Below, in pieces: positions 16,043 to 23,902 of a stretch of DNA of 33,642 nucleotides. Made by a program: the position numbers and the translations under genes. Every line of letters begins with the position of its first letter. Position 1 is the stretch's first letter. The notes below the pieces were generated by a model that worked only from the letters and a program-made list of their open reading frames with translations, had not been told where the DNA came from and made no database searches. The stretch lies in contig NZ_JAAHHG010000005.1 of NCBI RefSeq assembly GCF_010692555.1, positions 26,175-59,816 of the forward strand, read 5' to 3'. The DNA is from Okeania sp. SIO3B5. Lineage in GTDB: Bacteria; Cyanobacteriota; Cyanobacteriia; Cyanobacteriales; Microcoleaceae.

Positions 16043-16540
16043 GTGTTTAACTTGACCTACATTAATCATTCTACTGGCGATTCATCCCATCGTCAAATCG
16101 GAGATTATGACGTGGGGCTTCTCGCCCGAACAGCTAAATGTCGCTCTTGGTCTCCCGTTATAATCTCCGATTTAACGGGAGGGCAGGGCGCAACCTGCAA
16201 AAAAACTCATCTCTACAGTAAAGTAGCTTCAATTATGCTACAATTAACCCCCAAATCAAGTAGCGGTAATACGCACCTGACTTCAGGACCGAGACAACTC
16301 AAGATATGGGGTTCAACTGGTGAAGTCCTAGTAATTTCCGATTTGTCGGTAAAATCACAGAAGGTAGCTAGGTGAATACATAACTGGACAGTTTGAAACG
16401 GCGGTGGGTCTCATCGTTGCTGCCTGTGGAGGTGAAGAGGATACTCAACCTTGGAAGCAGGAAGCCCTTTTCCGTGAGGGAGGGAAGCCCTCGTTATAGC
16501 GCTAGCTTAACGAGGGAGAACGTCACAGAATAAGTTTTCC
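16043..16540 (+). pseudogene. TnpB 3' remnant(s) with hairpins H2, H3 and a right-end hairpin
   Basis: The plus strand carries SSGNTHLTSGPRQLKIWGS (16255-16311), then TAVGLIVAACGGEEDTQPWK and QEALFREGG (about 16400-16490), both typical of the C-terminal tail and 3' structured region of cyanobacterial TnpB genes. Hairpins: H2 16086-16117, H3 16152-16181 and CCCTCGTTA/TAACGAGGG at 16482-16511, followed by GAACGTCAC, a usual right-end context. Several elements appear to be stacked or partly deleted. Confidence 0.6.
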
Positions 16541-16809
16541 ATAAACTAGGGTGAAGACAAAAAAGTACAAGCCATTTATCCTAATACATTCACAAAAAGT
16601 AGCAAAGATAGTGGTAAATACTAGATAGCTGGGCGGTTTTGTCTACGATGAAATAACTCTACTCAGTAAATGTCTTGCCAAAATTAGCTTAAGAGGGCCA
16701 TTAAGCATTTAACTAAGGAAAGCTGATTTACAACTATCAAGGTGAGACAGTCAAGGCAGACTACTTTACTAAGATAGCTGAACCGATAAAAAAAAGGATA
16801 AAACGCTGC
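16541..16809. other. Upstream region of the RNB gene
   Basis: No gene seen. It separates TnpB debris from the RNB-family gene and should hold its promoter; no convincing boxes by eye. AAAAAGGATAAAACGCTGC just before the ATG offers a weak AAGGA site. Confidence 0.4.
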
Positions 16810-19116
16810 ATGAAATTTTCCATCGCTACACTGCTAGCAAACTTTAGCGAAGACAAGTTAGTTGCTCCTAAAGCAGTGGAGAAAAAACTAGATTGTCAAG
16901 ACGATCTAAGTATCCATAAATTACAAATTGTTTTGGATGCTCTAGAAAAAATAGGAGTTTTAGCCAAAGATAAAGGTCGTTATAGACGACTGCTTGAAGA
17001 GTCTGTTGTAGAAGCAAAACTGCGCTGTTCCAGTAAAGGATTTTGCTTCGCCATACAAGACTCAGAAGGAACTGAAGATATTTATATCCGGGAAAGTCAT
17101 CTGAGTAACGCCTGGAATAGCGATCGCGTCTTAGTCAAAATCATCAAAGAAGGCAGTCGTCGTCGGAGTCCAGAAGGAGAAGTAAAATTAATCTTAGAAC
17201 GTGCTAACCCCTCCTTATTAGCCAGAATTAAACAGATAAATGGACATAATGGGGAACCCTATTATCGGGCAGTTCCCCTAGACGATCGCTTACTATTTGA
17301 AATAGACTTAATACCAGAAAATGCCGATCTAGCAAATGCCATCGATCACCTCGTCCATGTCGAAGTATTGCGCTATCCCCTGGGAGAAAAACGTCCCATA
17401 GGAAAAGTGGTTCAAATTCTCGGTTCAGATGCAGAAGCAGCAGACGATATGGATATAGTATGTTGTAAACATGACTTGCCTCGGTCTTTTTCTGATGCTG
17501 CGATCGCAGAAGCTGAGTCTTTGGTTAAGCACTCCACCAAGGCCGATCAAAAAAATAGATTAGACTTGCGCGAACTGCTGACAGTTTCCTTTGGAAATGC
17601 CAATAAGAAAGACATTAACCATGCTCTGAGTATAGAAACCACTTCCTCCGGTTATTGGCGAGTGGGAGTTCATATTGCTGATGTAGCATACTTTATTAAG
17701 CCAGAGTCACAACTAGACAAGGAAGCTCGTAAGCGGAGTATCAGCATATACCTGCGGGATACAGTAATTCCTATTGTGCCAAAGATCGTATCAAGTGATT
17801 ACTGTTCTTTACTACCAGAAAAAGATAGACTCGCGATATCGATCCTAATTACGGTCAATAAAAATGGTCAAATAGTTGAGTTTGAAATTGAACCTAGTGT
17901 GATCGAGGTAGATGCTCACCTTAGCTATGAACAGACGAAACAAATAATCAATGGCAACACAGAGGAATTAGTTAACCTCCCCTCAGAACAAATAGAGAGT
18001 ACAATTAATAAACTCAACAATGTCAGTCAAGCGGTCCGCAATGCAAGATTACGAAGAGGTGGTTTCGACCTAAATTTACCAGATGAAAAAAGCTATTACA
18101 ATGATGAGGGAGAATTGGGAGCAATGATAGTTCCCGAACTATTTCCAGCTAGAGCTATGGTAGCAGAATTAATTGTCCTAGCGAACCAAGCAATAGCAAG
18201 TCACTTAACTGCACTGGGAGTTCCAGCAATTTATCGAGTGCAAAACACTCCAGATCCAGGAGACATTCAAGAATTTATTAAATTAGCTAGTAATCTTGGA
18301 GCTGAGTTATATCTAGAAGATGAAGAAGATGTGCAACCTGCTGACTATCAAGCATTTATTGAAGAATTTACTGCACAAAAATCAGAAAGAGTGCTGGCAT
18401 ATTTGCTTGAAGACACTTTGAAACCTGCTATTTACAGTACCATAGCTCAACCCCATTTTGGCCTAGCCTTGCAACATGGTTATGTTCATTGTACATCACC
18501 AGTTTCCAGATATTCTGACCTGCTGATTTCACGAGTCTTACATATCATATTTAATGAAGGACGCGATCGCCGTTCGAGTCGTTCCAAAGAGGGTGTGGAA
18601 CTAGGTCACTCTTCTTGTCATGGTAAAATAACCTGGAATGTTTTACCTCCAGAAATACAGCAAGAGTTGGAAGCACAACTAACATCAGTAGTTGTACATT
18701 TAACAGAACGAGAAAATGTGGCACAGGATGCTCAAGAAGACCTGGAGGGATTAATTAAAACTGGATTGATGAAGGAACGCACAGGGCAAACGTTCCAAGG
18801 TTTGATTACAGGGGTGCAGTCTTACGGTTTCTTTGTAGAAATTGAAATTTCCTCTGAGTCAGTAGAAAGTTTCAGGGTAGAAGGTTTAGTTCATGTATCC
18901 TCTCTCAAAGATGATTGGTATGAATATCGTTCTCGACAACAAACTCTTGTAGGACGCAAAAATCGTAATCAGTATCGACTAGGGGATATGGTGGAAGTAC
19001 AGGTCAAGAGTGTTGATTATTATCGTCAACAAATTGACTTAGTTGCAGTGGGTGGTGGTAGCATTGCCTTTGATGATGATGAGTTTTCTACCCCTAGTCA
19101 TCCTTATCGGTTTTGA
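16810..19116 (+). CDS. RNase II/R-family (RNB) protein with altered catalytic site
   Basis: 768 residues: N-terminal winged-helix/cold-shock-like part (1-130), RNB domain about 249-580 and an S1 domain about 660-745 (FQGLITGVQSYGFFVEI..EGLVHVSSL). Overall length and layout fit RNase R/VacB. The acidic cluster that binds the two metals, normally D-x5-D-x-D-D, here reads G262-x5-D268-x-N270-H271, so three of four aspartates are replaced. The later SPIRRY motif reads SPVSRY (563-568), with Ser for the first Arg. Surrounding blocks (WRVGVHIADVAYFI, YCSLLPEKDRLAISI, GYVHCTSP) are well kept, so this is not simple decay. It may be an RNA-binding pseudoenzyme, or use a rearranged site. Stands alone on the plus strand. 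Confidence 0.88.
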   Translation: MKFSIATLLANFSEDKLVAPKAVEKKLDCQDDLSIHKLQIVLDALEKIGVLAKDKGRYRRLLEESVVEAKLRCSSKGFCFAIQDSEGTEDIYIRESHLSNAWNSDRVLVKIIKEGSRRRSPEGEVKLILERANPSLLARIKQINGHNGEPYYRAVPLDDRLLFEIDLIPENADLANAIDHLVHVEVLRYPLGEKRPIGKVVQILGSDAEAADDMDIVCCKHDLPRSFSDAAIAEAESLVKHSTKADQKNRLDLRELLTVSFGNANKKDINHALSIETTSSGYWRVGVHIADVAYFIKPESQLDKEARKRSISIYLRDTVIPIVPKIVSSDYCSLLPEKDRLAISILITVNKNGQIVEFEIEPSVIEVDAHLSYEQTKQIINGNTEELVNLPSEQIESTINKLNNVSQAVRNARLRRGGFDLNLPDEKSYYNDEGELGAMIVPELFPARAMVAELIVLANQAIASHLTALGVPAIYRVQNTPDPGDIQEFIKLASNLGAELYLEDEEDVQPADYQAFIEEFTAQKSERVLAYLLEDTLKPAIYSTIAQPHFGLALQHGYVHCTSPVSRYSDLLISRVLHIIFNEGRDRRSSRSKEGVELGHSSCHGKITWNVLPPEIQQELEAQLTSVVVHLTERENVAQDAQEDLEGLIKTGLMKERTGQTFQGLITGVQSYGFFVEIEISSESVESFRVEGLVHVSSLKDDWYEYRSRQQTLVGRKNRNQYRLGDMVEVQVKSVDYYRQQIDLVAVGGGSIAFDDDEFSTPSHPYRF

Positions 19117-19259
19117 TGAAGTAGGGTGATGGGGTGATAGGGAGGTGGGGTGATGGGAAATAAGTCTAGTGCGAGAGCAAGATGCTCCCGTGAGATGTAG
19201 TTCAAGCTAGTATTTAATGCTTTTTTTCCCTTCTTCCCTATTGCCCATTGCCTATTCCC

Positions 19260-19290
19260 CAAAAGCTCATAACTGATAACTGATAACTGA
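19260..19290. repeat. Heptamer STRR (GATAACT)n
   Basis: Short tandem GATAACT units; the same heptamer forms longer arrays at about 19348-19378 and 19680-19717. Confidence 0.8.
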
Positions 19291-19298
19291 AAAAGTAG

Positions 19299-19324
19299 GG
19301 TGCGTTAATGAAATGTAACGCACC
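19299..19324. repeat. Dispersed GGTGCGTTA/TAACGCACC hairpin
   Basis: Inverted repeat GGTGCGTTA (19299-19307) and TAACGCACC (19316-19324). Recurs at 19546-19571, with a half copy at 19503-19527. A widespread type of intergenic repeat in cyanobacteria. Confidence 0.75.
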
Positions 19325-19387
19325 ACCTATCCCAAACACTTCGGTGCTGATAACTGATAACTGTTAACTGATAACTGAAAAAGGGGG

Positions 19388-19415
19388 TTGACAAGAAAAT
19401 TTGACATGGTATTAT
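19388..19415 (+). promoter_or_regulatory. Sigma-70-like promoter
   Basis: TTGACA (19388-19393), 16-bp spacer, TATTAT (19410-19415), a near-consensus match. It points into a region with only a short broken reading frame (about 19397-19503, WYYIHNGKGALIYTQVKLGQ), so it may drive a remnant or a non-coding RNA. Confidence 0.45.
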
Positions 19416-19503
19416 ATTCATAATGGAAAAGGTGCGCTCATATATACTCAAGTTAAGTTAGGCCAAAAAAATATAGAAGAGGTAATCGTTGGTTTAGTTT
19501 AGT
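19397..19503 (+). pseudogene. Short coding remnant of unknown origin
   Basis: One plus-strand frame reads TWYYIHNGKGALIYTQVKLG then QKNIEEVIVGLV and a stop. The periodicity is protein-like and vaguely recalls small HicA-like or DNA-binding proteins, but there is no upstream part or start. Confidence 0.25.
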
Positions 19504-19545
19504 AGCGTTAATGAAATGTAACGCACCGCCCATCCCAAATACTTC

Positions 19546-19571
19546 GGTGCGTTACGCTTTGCTAACGCACC
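19546..19571. repeat. Dispersed GGTGCGTTA/TAACGCACC hairpin, second copy
   Basis: GGTGCGTTA (19546-19554) and TAACGCACC (19563-19571) around ACGCTTTGC-type loop. Followed by GTTGGGTTTCACTCC..AACCCAACC, another common cyanobacterial intergenic hairpin. Confidence 0.75.
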
Positions 19572-19673
19572 CTGCTGAACCGACACAGCTAAAACTGTGC
19601 ATTAGGGAGAAGGGGAGAAAGGTTTTTGTTGGGTTTCACTCCGTTCAACCCAACCTACACTTATCGCACTGAT

Positions 19674-19718
19674 AACTGAAAAAGCTGATAACTGATAACT
19701 GATAACTGATAACTGAAA
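19674..19718. repeat. Heptamer STRR (GATAACT)n abutting an ATG
   Basis: Four to five GATAACT units ending directly before the kinase remnant's start codon, as in front of the acyltransferase at 7309. Confidence 0.85.
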
Positions 19719-19961
19719 ATGCGGCCTGGAACAATCCTGAGAAACCATTACAAAATTATTAAAACTCTTGGCAGTGGAGGGTTCGGGGATACCTACTTAG
19801 CTGAAGATTTAGATTTACCAAGAAATCCTAAATGTGTAGTTAAACATCTCAAACCTAAAACCTCAGATCCAACAGTTTTTCCTATTGCTCTCAAGTTGTT
19901 TGAGAGGGAAGCGGAGGCTTTATACGAGTTATATCATGTCCGGATGATTAGTGATGATTAA
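19719..19961 (+). pseudogene. Truncated Ser/Thr protein kinase (N-terminal lobe only)
   Basis: 80 residues: GTILRNHYKIIKTLGSGGFG gives the start and glycine-rich loop of a cyanobacterial Hanks-type kinase, CVVKHLKP carries the ATP-binding Lys, and FEREAEALYEL the alpha-C Glu. After YELYHV the sequence turns to unrelated codons and stops, so the catalytic loop, DFG and everything else are missing. Followed by a TnpB fragment on the opposite strand, whose insertion or deletion probably cut the gene. Confidence 0.85.
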
Positions 19962-20041
19962 GCATTTCTAGTTTGAGGCCACAGCGTGAAAACAGGTTAA
20001 ACCCTGAACAAATTCCTGCTGCTCCATAATTTTCTGGCAGC

Positions 20042-20172
20042 GATAGACCAGCAGACTAGACTATCATTCACTCGCCACACGGACACAGCCAAATAGCTTG
20101 GCGCTCTCGGTATTTTTGTCCCGGGGTTGGATATATACGGTACTTAAATCTAGCTTTCATAACTTGACGCAT
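20042..20172 (-). pseudogene. TnpB remnant (IS200/IS605), N-terminal part
   Basis: Minus strand from 20172 reads MRQVMKARFKYRIYPTPGQK, the usual TnpB start (MKARFKYRIYPT at 20160), then, after a frameshift, KLFGCVRVA, which is the next TnpB motif, before stops. The rest of the gene is gone. Confidence 0.8.
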
Positions 20173-20262
20173 CAAACTAACAATATGATAACATATTTAT
20201 TGAAAAAAATCAACCCGCAAGCAATAAAAAGTCGCCCGCTTATGGGCTAGGCTTGAGACCCA
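20173..20262 (-). mobile_element. IS200/IS605 left end and tnpB promoter
   Basis: Upstream of the TnpB start on the minus strand: a small hairpin GCCCGCTTATGGGC (20234-20247) in the context GACTTTTTATTGCTTGCGGG, and a TATGTTATCATATTG promoter-like stretch. This matches the usual left end of cyanobacterial IS605-type elements. Confidence 0.6.
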
Positions 20263-20277
20263 TTTTTTCGGTTAATT

Positions 20278-20405
20278 AGGGTTTGCTGAAAAATTCCTAT
20301 GAGCAAGGGTAGGAGTCAGGAGTCAGGAAGACCGAGTCAGGATAAATAAGAATTATAGAGGAGGTAGTCGGATATATTTGTCCCTTTATTTTTCCGCCCT
20401 TCTCT
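20278..20405. mobile_element. Family-1 MITE fragment
   Basis: AGGGTTTGCTGAAAAATTCC after AATT is the left terminus; the polypurine/GAATTATAGAGGAGGTAG block follows in inverted sense. The right terminus is lost at the terminator of the neighbouring gene. Confidence 0.65.
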
Positions 20406-20411
20406 GCTGAA

Positions 20412-20451
20412 AAAAAACCACACCTCTTTTCAGATTATGGAGTGGTTTTTT
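20412..20451 (-). terminator. Intrinsic terminator, probably bidirectional
   Basis: AAAAAACCAC (20412-20421) pairs with GTGGTTTTTT (20442-20451). It lies 17 bp past the stop of the small acidic protein and gives a U-run on the minus strand. Confidence 0.85.
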
Positions 20452-20467
20452 AAATCAAAAGTAATAT

Positions 20468-20743
20468 TTACTTGCTCATATTATCAATTCTTTTTTGATA
20501 TTCATCCTTATTTTCTGTTTTAAATAAATCATTCATTAGCCAATCTAATAACCCCATTTCATCATCATCAACATTATAATCGTCTTTACCAAAAATTTTC
20601 AGGAAATACCTTAAGCTCTTATTTTCAAGATTATCATAAACTTCTTTTCTGGCTTCACTATCAGAAATATTATTGTCTTTATTAGCCTCCTTGGCTTGCT
20701 TGATTAACTCTTGAAATTTTTCTCTATCTTCTTGATTGCTCAT
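20468..20743 (-). CDS. Small acidic protein of unknown function
   Basis: 91 residues, helical and highly charged (NQEDREKFQELIKQAKEANK; DDDEMGLLDWLMNDLF). No membrane segment or known motif. A strong GGAGGG site lies five bases before the ATG, the clearest Shine-Dalgarno in the window, and an intrinsic terminator follows directly, so it is a compact monocistronic unit. A family-2 MITE sits 30 bp upstream, within or next to its promoter. Function not recognised. Confidence 0.75.
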   Translation of the reverse strand: MSNQEDREKFQELIKQAKEANKDNNISDSEARKEVYDNLENKSLRYFLKIFGKDDYNVDDDEMGLLDWLMNDLFKTENKDEYQKRIDNMSK

Positions 20744-20773
20744 ATTTTCCCTCCATTTTTACGTAAATTATAG

Positions 20774-20967
20774 GTAAGCATTCAGCCGTCAGCCATCAAC
20801 TAGCCTCCTCCGGAGGAACTGCGGACTTCAGCTATTGCTCTTAGTTTAGGATAAAAGCTTTATTAATTGTCTGATTACAACAGTTGGCTCCCTTGCCCTT
20901 AAAGTCTATTTTAATTTAAACACTTTCCTGAAAGAGAGAGTCTTGTTGCTGATAGCTGAATGCTTAC
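20774..20967. mobile_element. Family-2 MITE, 194 bp
   Basis: GTAAGCATTCAGCCGTCAGC at the left, GCTGAATGCTTAC at the right; flanks AATTATAG and ATTTATAG differ by one base, so an 8-bp target duplication that has mutated. GGAGG module at 20803-20831 in direct sense. Confidence 0.85.
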
Positions 20968-21136
20968 ATTTATAGACTTTAAGTTTAACGTTTATAATCA
21001 ATTCCTTGCTAAATTATTTCATACAACTTTTACAGTTTTATACTTTTGATAATTTCTTAATACTAACGATTATTTCACATAACCTAGGTATGAAACCATT
21101 TGTAATATATCTGAAAGTGAAATAGTATAACAACTA
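20968..21136. other. AT-rich spacer
   Basis: No gene or repeat recognised. Confidence 0.4.
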
Positions 21137-21763
21137 TTACTTTGGAGAATCGCCATCCATAACATTTGTTGGTCCTAAATATTTCCTCAGATAAGGTGAA
21201 AATACCTCATAAATTAATGTCAGTGGCTGGCCATGATGCCAAAATAGGTAATGTCGTCCCCAAAATGGTCCTAACTGGCCAAAAGCTAACTCTAATTCTC
21301 TAGAATGACCATAATAAATTCCTTGGACATCTCGATATAATTCAGTCCGCAAACGAGCTAAACTAGCCCAAATAGGCAAAGACCGATTTTGCAAATACTC
21401 ATCCACATGACTTGCTTCCCACCACGAAGCAGCATAAGCTAGTCTTTGTCCTGAAGTTGTTCTCAACCATACCTGCCGTCGCAGTCTAGGGCCAGGTAGG
21501 GCATTAATTAAGTCAGGGGCATTATCAAGATTCATGCCAATAGGAGACATATCAATTACATCAACTTCTGTGGGTTCAGTTGTCAAAAGTTGTAAGTGAC
21601 GAGTGGGAGAGCCATCTCCAAGTAGTAATATTTGCCATGCAGGTGAAAGTTGGGAGTGGGGCAGACCTTGGCGGACTGCTTCTTCTCCTCCTTGCCATAA
21701 GGGAGCTAGGGAATACCAAGGCTTGGGCTGTATAATAGGACTTTTGGGTGAAATAGCAGTCAA
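21137..21763 (-). CDS. Chorismate pyruvate-lyase (DUF98 family)
   Basis: 208 residues. LSPAWQILLLGDGSPTRHLQ followed by LLTTEPTEVDVIDM, then LRRQVWLRTTSGQRLAYAAS, and the closing GPFWGRHYLFWHHGQPLTLI with YEVFSP is the conserved frame of the cyanobacterial DUF98/chorismate lyase family, distantly related to UbiC. It splits chorismate into pyruvate and 4-hydroxybenzoate, the first step of plastoquinone head-group synthesis in cyanobacteria. The conserved Arg (GPRLRRQVWLR) and terminal Glu (YEVF) fit UbiC-type active-site residues. The only in-frame start before an upstream stop is TTG at 21763, an unusual start; no ATG is available until residue 72. Confidence 0.85.
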   Translation of the reverse strand: MTAISPKSPIIQPKPWYSLAPLWQGGEEAVRQGLPHSQLSPAWQILLLGDGSPTRHLQLLTTEPTEVDVIDMSPIGMNLDNAPDLINALPGPRLRRQVWLRTTSGQRLAYAASWWEASHVDEYLQNRSLPIWASLARLRTELYRDVQGIYYGHSRELELAFGQLGPFWGRHYLFWHHGQPLTLIYEVFSPYLRKYLGPTNVMDGDSPK

Positions 21764-22173
21764 TTTTTTTCTTTACAGAACTTAACTTAGTTATTTCGAT
21801 CATAGCGTCCCGACTCAATTCTTTCTACTAGCGCCGCTACGCGGAAGTCAAAAGTCAAAAGTTAAAAGTTAAAAGTTAAAAGTCAAAAGTATTGATTTGT
21901 AATTGTTTTAGGATTTTGTAACTGGTCAGTTATTTCCGCCATCCTGCACTAGCATCAAAATCAGGGCTATTTAATTCTTTATAAACCTGGGTGTGGGGAG
22001 ATGGGGAGATCCAGAAATATTTGGTAATGTTTGAAGATGGAACATTTTTTATACCGAATTAAGCGGATTTGATATAAAGTATCACTTTTAACTTTTGACT
22101 TTAGTGAATGGGGAGATTGAAGTGTGGATAGAATTATAAACATCATAAACATATACTTTATAACCGGATTCTA
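21764..22173. repeat. Spacer with AAAAGTC/AAAAGTT heptamer STRR
   Basis: 21847-21892 holds about six tandem AAAAGTT/AAAAGTC units, next to a small GCGCCGCTACGCGG palindromic module (21831-21844). AACTTTTGACTTT near 22090 is the inverse heptamer. No gene. Confidence 0.75.
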
Positions 22174-22179
22174 TATAAT
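22174..22179 (+). promoter_or_regulatory. Candidate -10 box for the 545-residue protein
   Basis: TATAAT 19 bp before the ATG; no good -35 partner. It would give a very short leader. Confidence 0.35.
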
Positions 22180-22197
22180 CTATAAATAATCAAAATT

Positions 22198-23835
22198 ATG
22201 AATAAAAAACAACCATCATCCTTATGGAAATCAGTGACTGACAAAACATCAACAGTTAGAGACAATATTGGTAAAAAAGTATCTAAAGCCGGGAAGTCAA
22301 TCAGTGAAAAAGCTTCCGAAACTGCTAAAAGTAAAGCTTCAGAAATGGAAGAAATCATCAGTAATAAAACATCAAATATTGGTAAATATTTTAGAGACAC
22401 TGTTAAAGAATCTGCTTTTGGAACACAGCAAACTAATTCTGAATTATCGCCAGAAATAGAAAATGATTTAGAACAAGAAGAAATATATCATATCTTTGTT
22501 GCTTATCAAACTGCTAGTCAGGGAGGTACTCAAAAAGTAACTCTCAAATCAGGTAAAAGCTATAACGTGAGAATTCGTCCGAATAGTACTGAAGGTTCTA
22601 CTTTACGATTAAAAAAATGCGGTTTACAAGGAAATGATGCCTTTCTAGTTTTACATACTTTTTATAACCCTGAATTAAACCTAGACCGTCGGATGAATAA
22701 TTTGGTAGTTCATGCATCAATTTATGAGAGAAGCAAAACTAGATCTTTAGAAGCTTATAACAGAATTAATGCTGGTTTATATGTTTATGATTTAGCAGCA
22801 CTCAATCTATTAGATTTTCTTGTTAATTCTTCAAATATAGATTCCTTAATTGGTTTACGTTATACAATTGCCAGTGAAAATTCGCGGTGGATAGGTATTG
22901 ATAAAAGTTTGGAAGAAGTTTTAGAGTTTGCCAATTTAAGCGAAGTTAAAAAATATCAAATTAAGAGTATTTATCAATATATTAAAGCAGCAGATCCTTT
23001 GCCTGAATTAGATGATTTTCAACAGTTAAATGTAATGATTTTAAATTCAGCGATCACTTCTGAACTGAAAGATAAATATTTATTGGCAAGTGCTACATCA
23101 ACTGGGTTAAGAATAGATATGTTAATTGTAGATTTGATTTACAATAACCCAGAAATAAATAATAATCAACGTCGGAAATATTTATCTTTCTATCAGGAGA
23201 TTAAAGAAGGTGCAAAAGTGTCAGATAATTTGATTTCAGAAAGTTTAGACTCGATAATTATTCAGGCAGAAATTCCGAGAATATGTAAAATTGTATATCA
23301 ACTTTTAAGAGAAAGATATTTTGAAATAGAGTTAGAATTAGAAAGGATAGAACGGGAAGAATTTTACTCAGTTTTTAGCAAATTCAGGAAAGTAGAACAG
23401 TTTGTCAAACAGGCAGAAAATCAAACAAAAACCACAAATAGTTTCGGAAATATTGCCATTCAGAAAGGAATGTTAATCGAGGAAGCAGATGATGCAGTAG
23501 TTAGTGGTGGTGTTGGAGTATTAGCAGGAGTAAAAGTATTAAAAGGAGGAGAAGCTTTAATTGGAGCTGTTGGTTTAGTAGCGATCGCTTCAACTTTAGA
23601 AATGAGTACTCAGGAGAAAATTAAATTAGGAATTACTGAGGAGGGAAATTTTTCCGGGGCAGTTGCTTATAGTGGAATTATGAATGCTATTAATCAAGTT
23701 AGTTGGGTAATTGGCGATGGTGGAGAAAGAAAATTAGAGCAGAAATTAGATATTTTCGGAATGTTGAAAGGTAGTCAGGATAAAAAGCAAATTTTACAAG
23801 AGTTGGAAACTAAATTGTATAATTCAAATCCCTGA
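22198..23835 (+). CDS. Large protein of unknown function with DnaJ-C-like segment
   Basis: 545 residues. Residues 1-70 are Lys/Ser-rich and amphipathic (KKVSKAGKSISEKASETAKS), like apolipoprotein/LEA-type helices that lie on membranes. Residues 95-150 (GGTQKVTLKSGKSYNVRIRP then EGSTLRLKKCGLQGNDAFL) resemble the substrate-binding strand pattern of DnaJ C-terminal domains. The middle, 155-420, is mostly helical. About 437-470 is a Gly/Ala/Val-rich hydrophobic stretch (GGVGVLAGVKVLKGGEALIG) that could insert in a membrane. No catalytic motif. I do not recognise the family; a membrane-associated or chaperone-like role is only a guess. Confidence 0.7.
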   Translation: MNKKQPSSLWKSVTDKTSTVRDNIGKKVSKAGKSISEKASETAKSKASEMEEIISNKTSNIGKYFRDTVKESAFGTQQTNSELSPEIENDLEQEEIYHIFVAYQTASQGGTQKVTLKSGKSYNVRIRPNSTEGSTLRLKKCGLQGNDAFLVLHTFYNPELNLDRRMNNLVVHASIYERSKTRSLEAYNRINAGLYVYDLAALNLLDFLVNSSNIDSLIGLRYTIASENSRWIGIDKSLEEVLEFANLSEVKKYQIKSIYQYIKAADPLPELDDFQQLNVMILNSAITSELKDKYLLASATSTGLRIDMLIVDLIYNNPEINNNQRRKYLSFYQEIKEGAKVSDNLISESLDSIIIQAEIPRICKIVYQLLRERYFEIELELERIEREEFYSVFSKFRKVEQFVKQAENQTKTTNSFGNIAIQKGMLIEEADDAVVSGGVGVLAGVKVLKGGEALIGAVGLVAIASTLEMSTQEKIKLGITEEGNFSGAVAYSGIMNAINQVSWVIGDGGERKLEQKLDIFGMLKGSQDKKQILQELETKLYNSNP

Positions 23836-23865
23836 ATAAGGCGTTATAGTTCTCCGCACAAGGCA

Positions 23866-23902
23866 AAATTCAAAATTCAAAATTCAAAATTCAAAAGTTA
23901 AA
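23866..23902. repeat. AAAATTC tandem repeat
   Basis: Four to five copies of an AATTCAAA octamer-like unit just after the stop of the previous gene. Confidence 0.8.

Noticed and set aside
16043-16375. 110-codon plus-strand frame as a gene
   Set aside because: It crosses hairpins H2 and H3 and joins unrelated TnpB tail fragments, so it is debris and not a protein.
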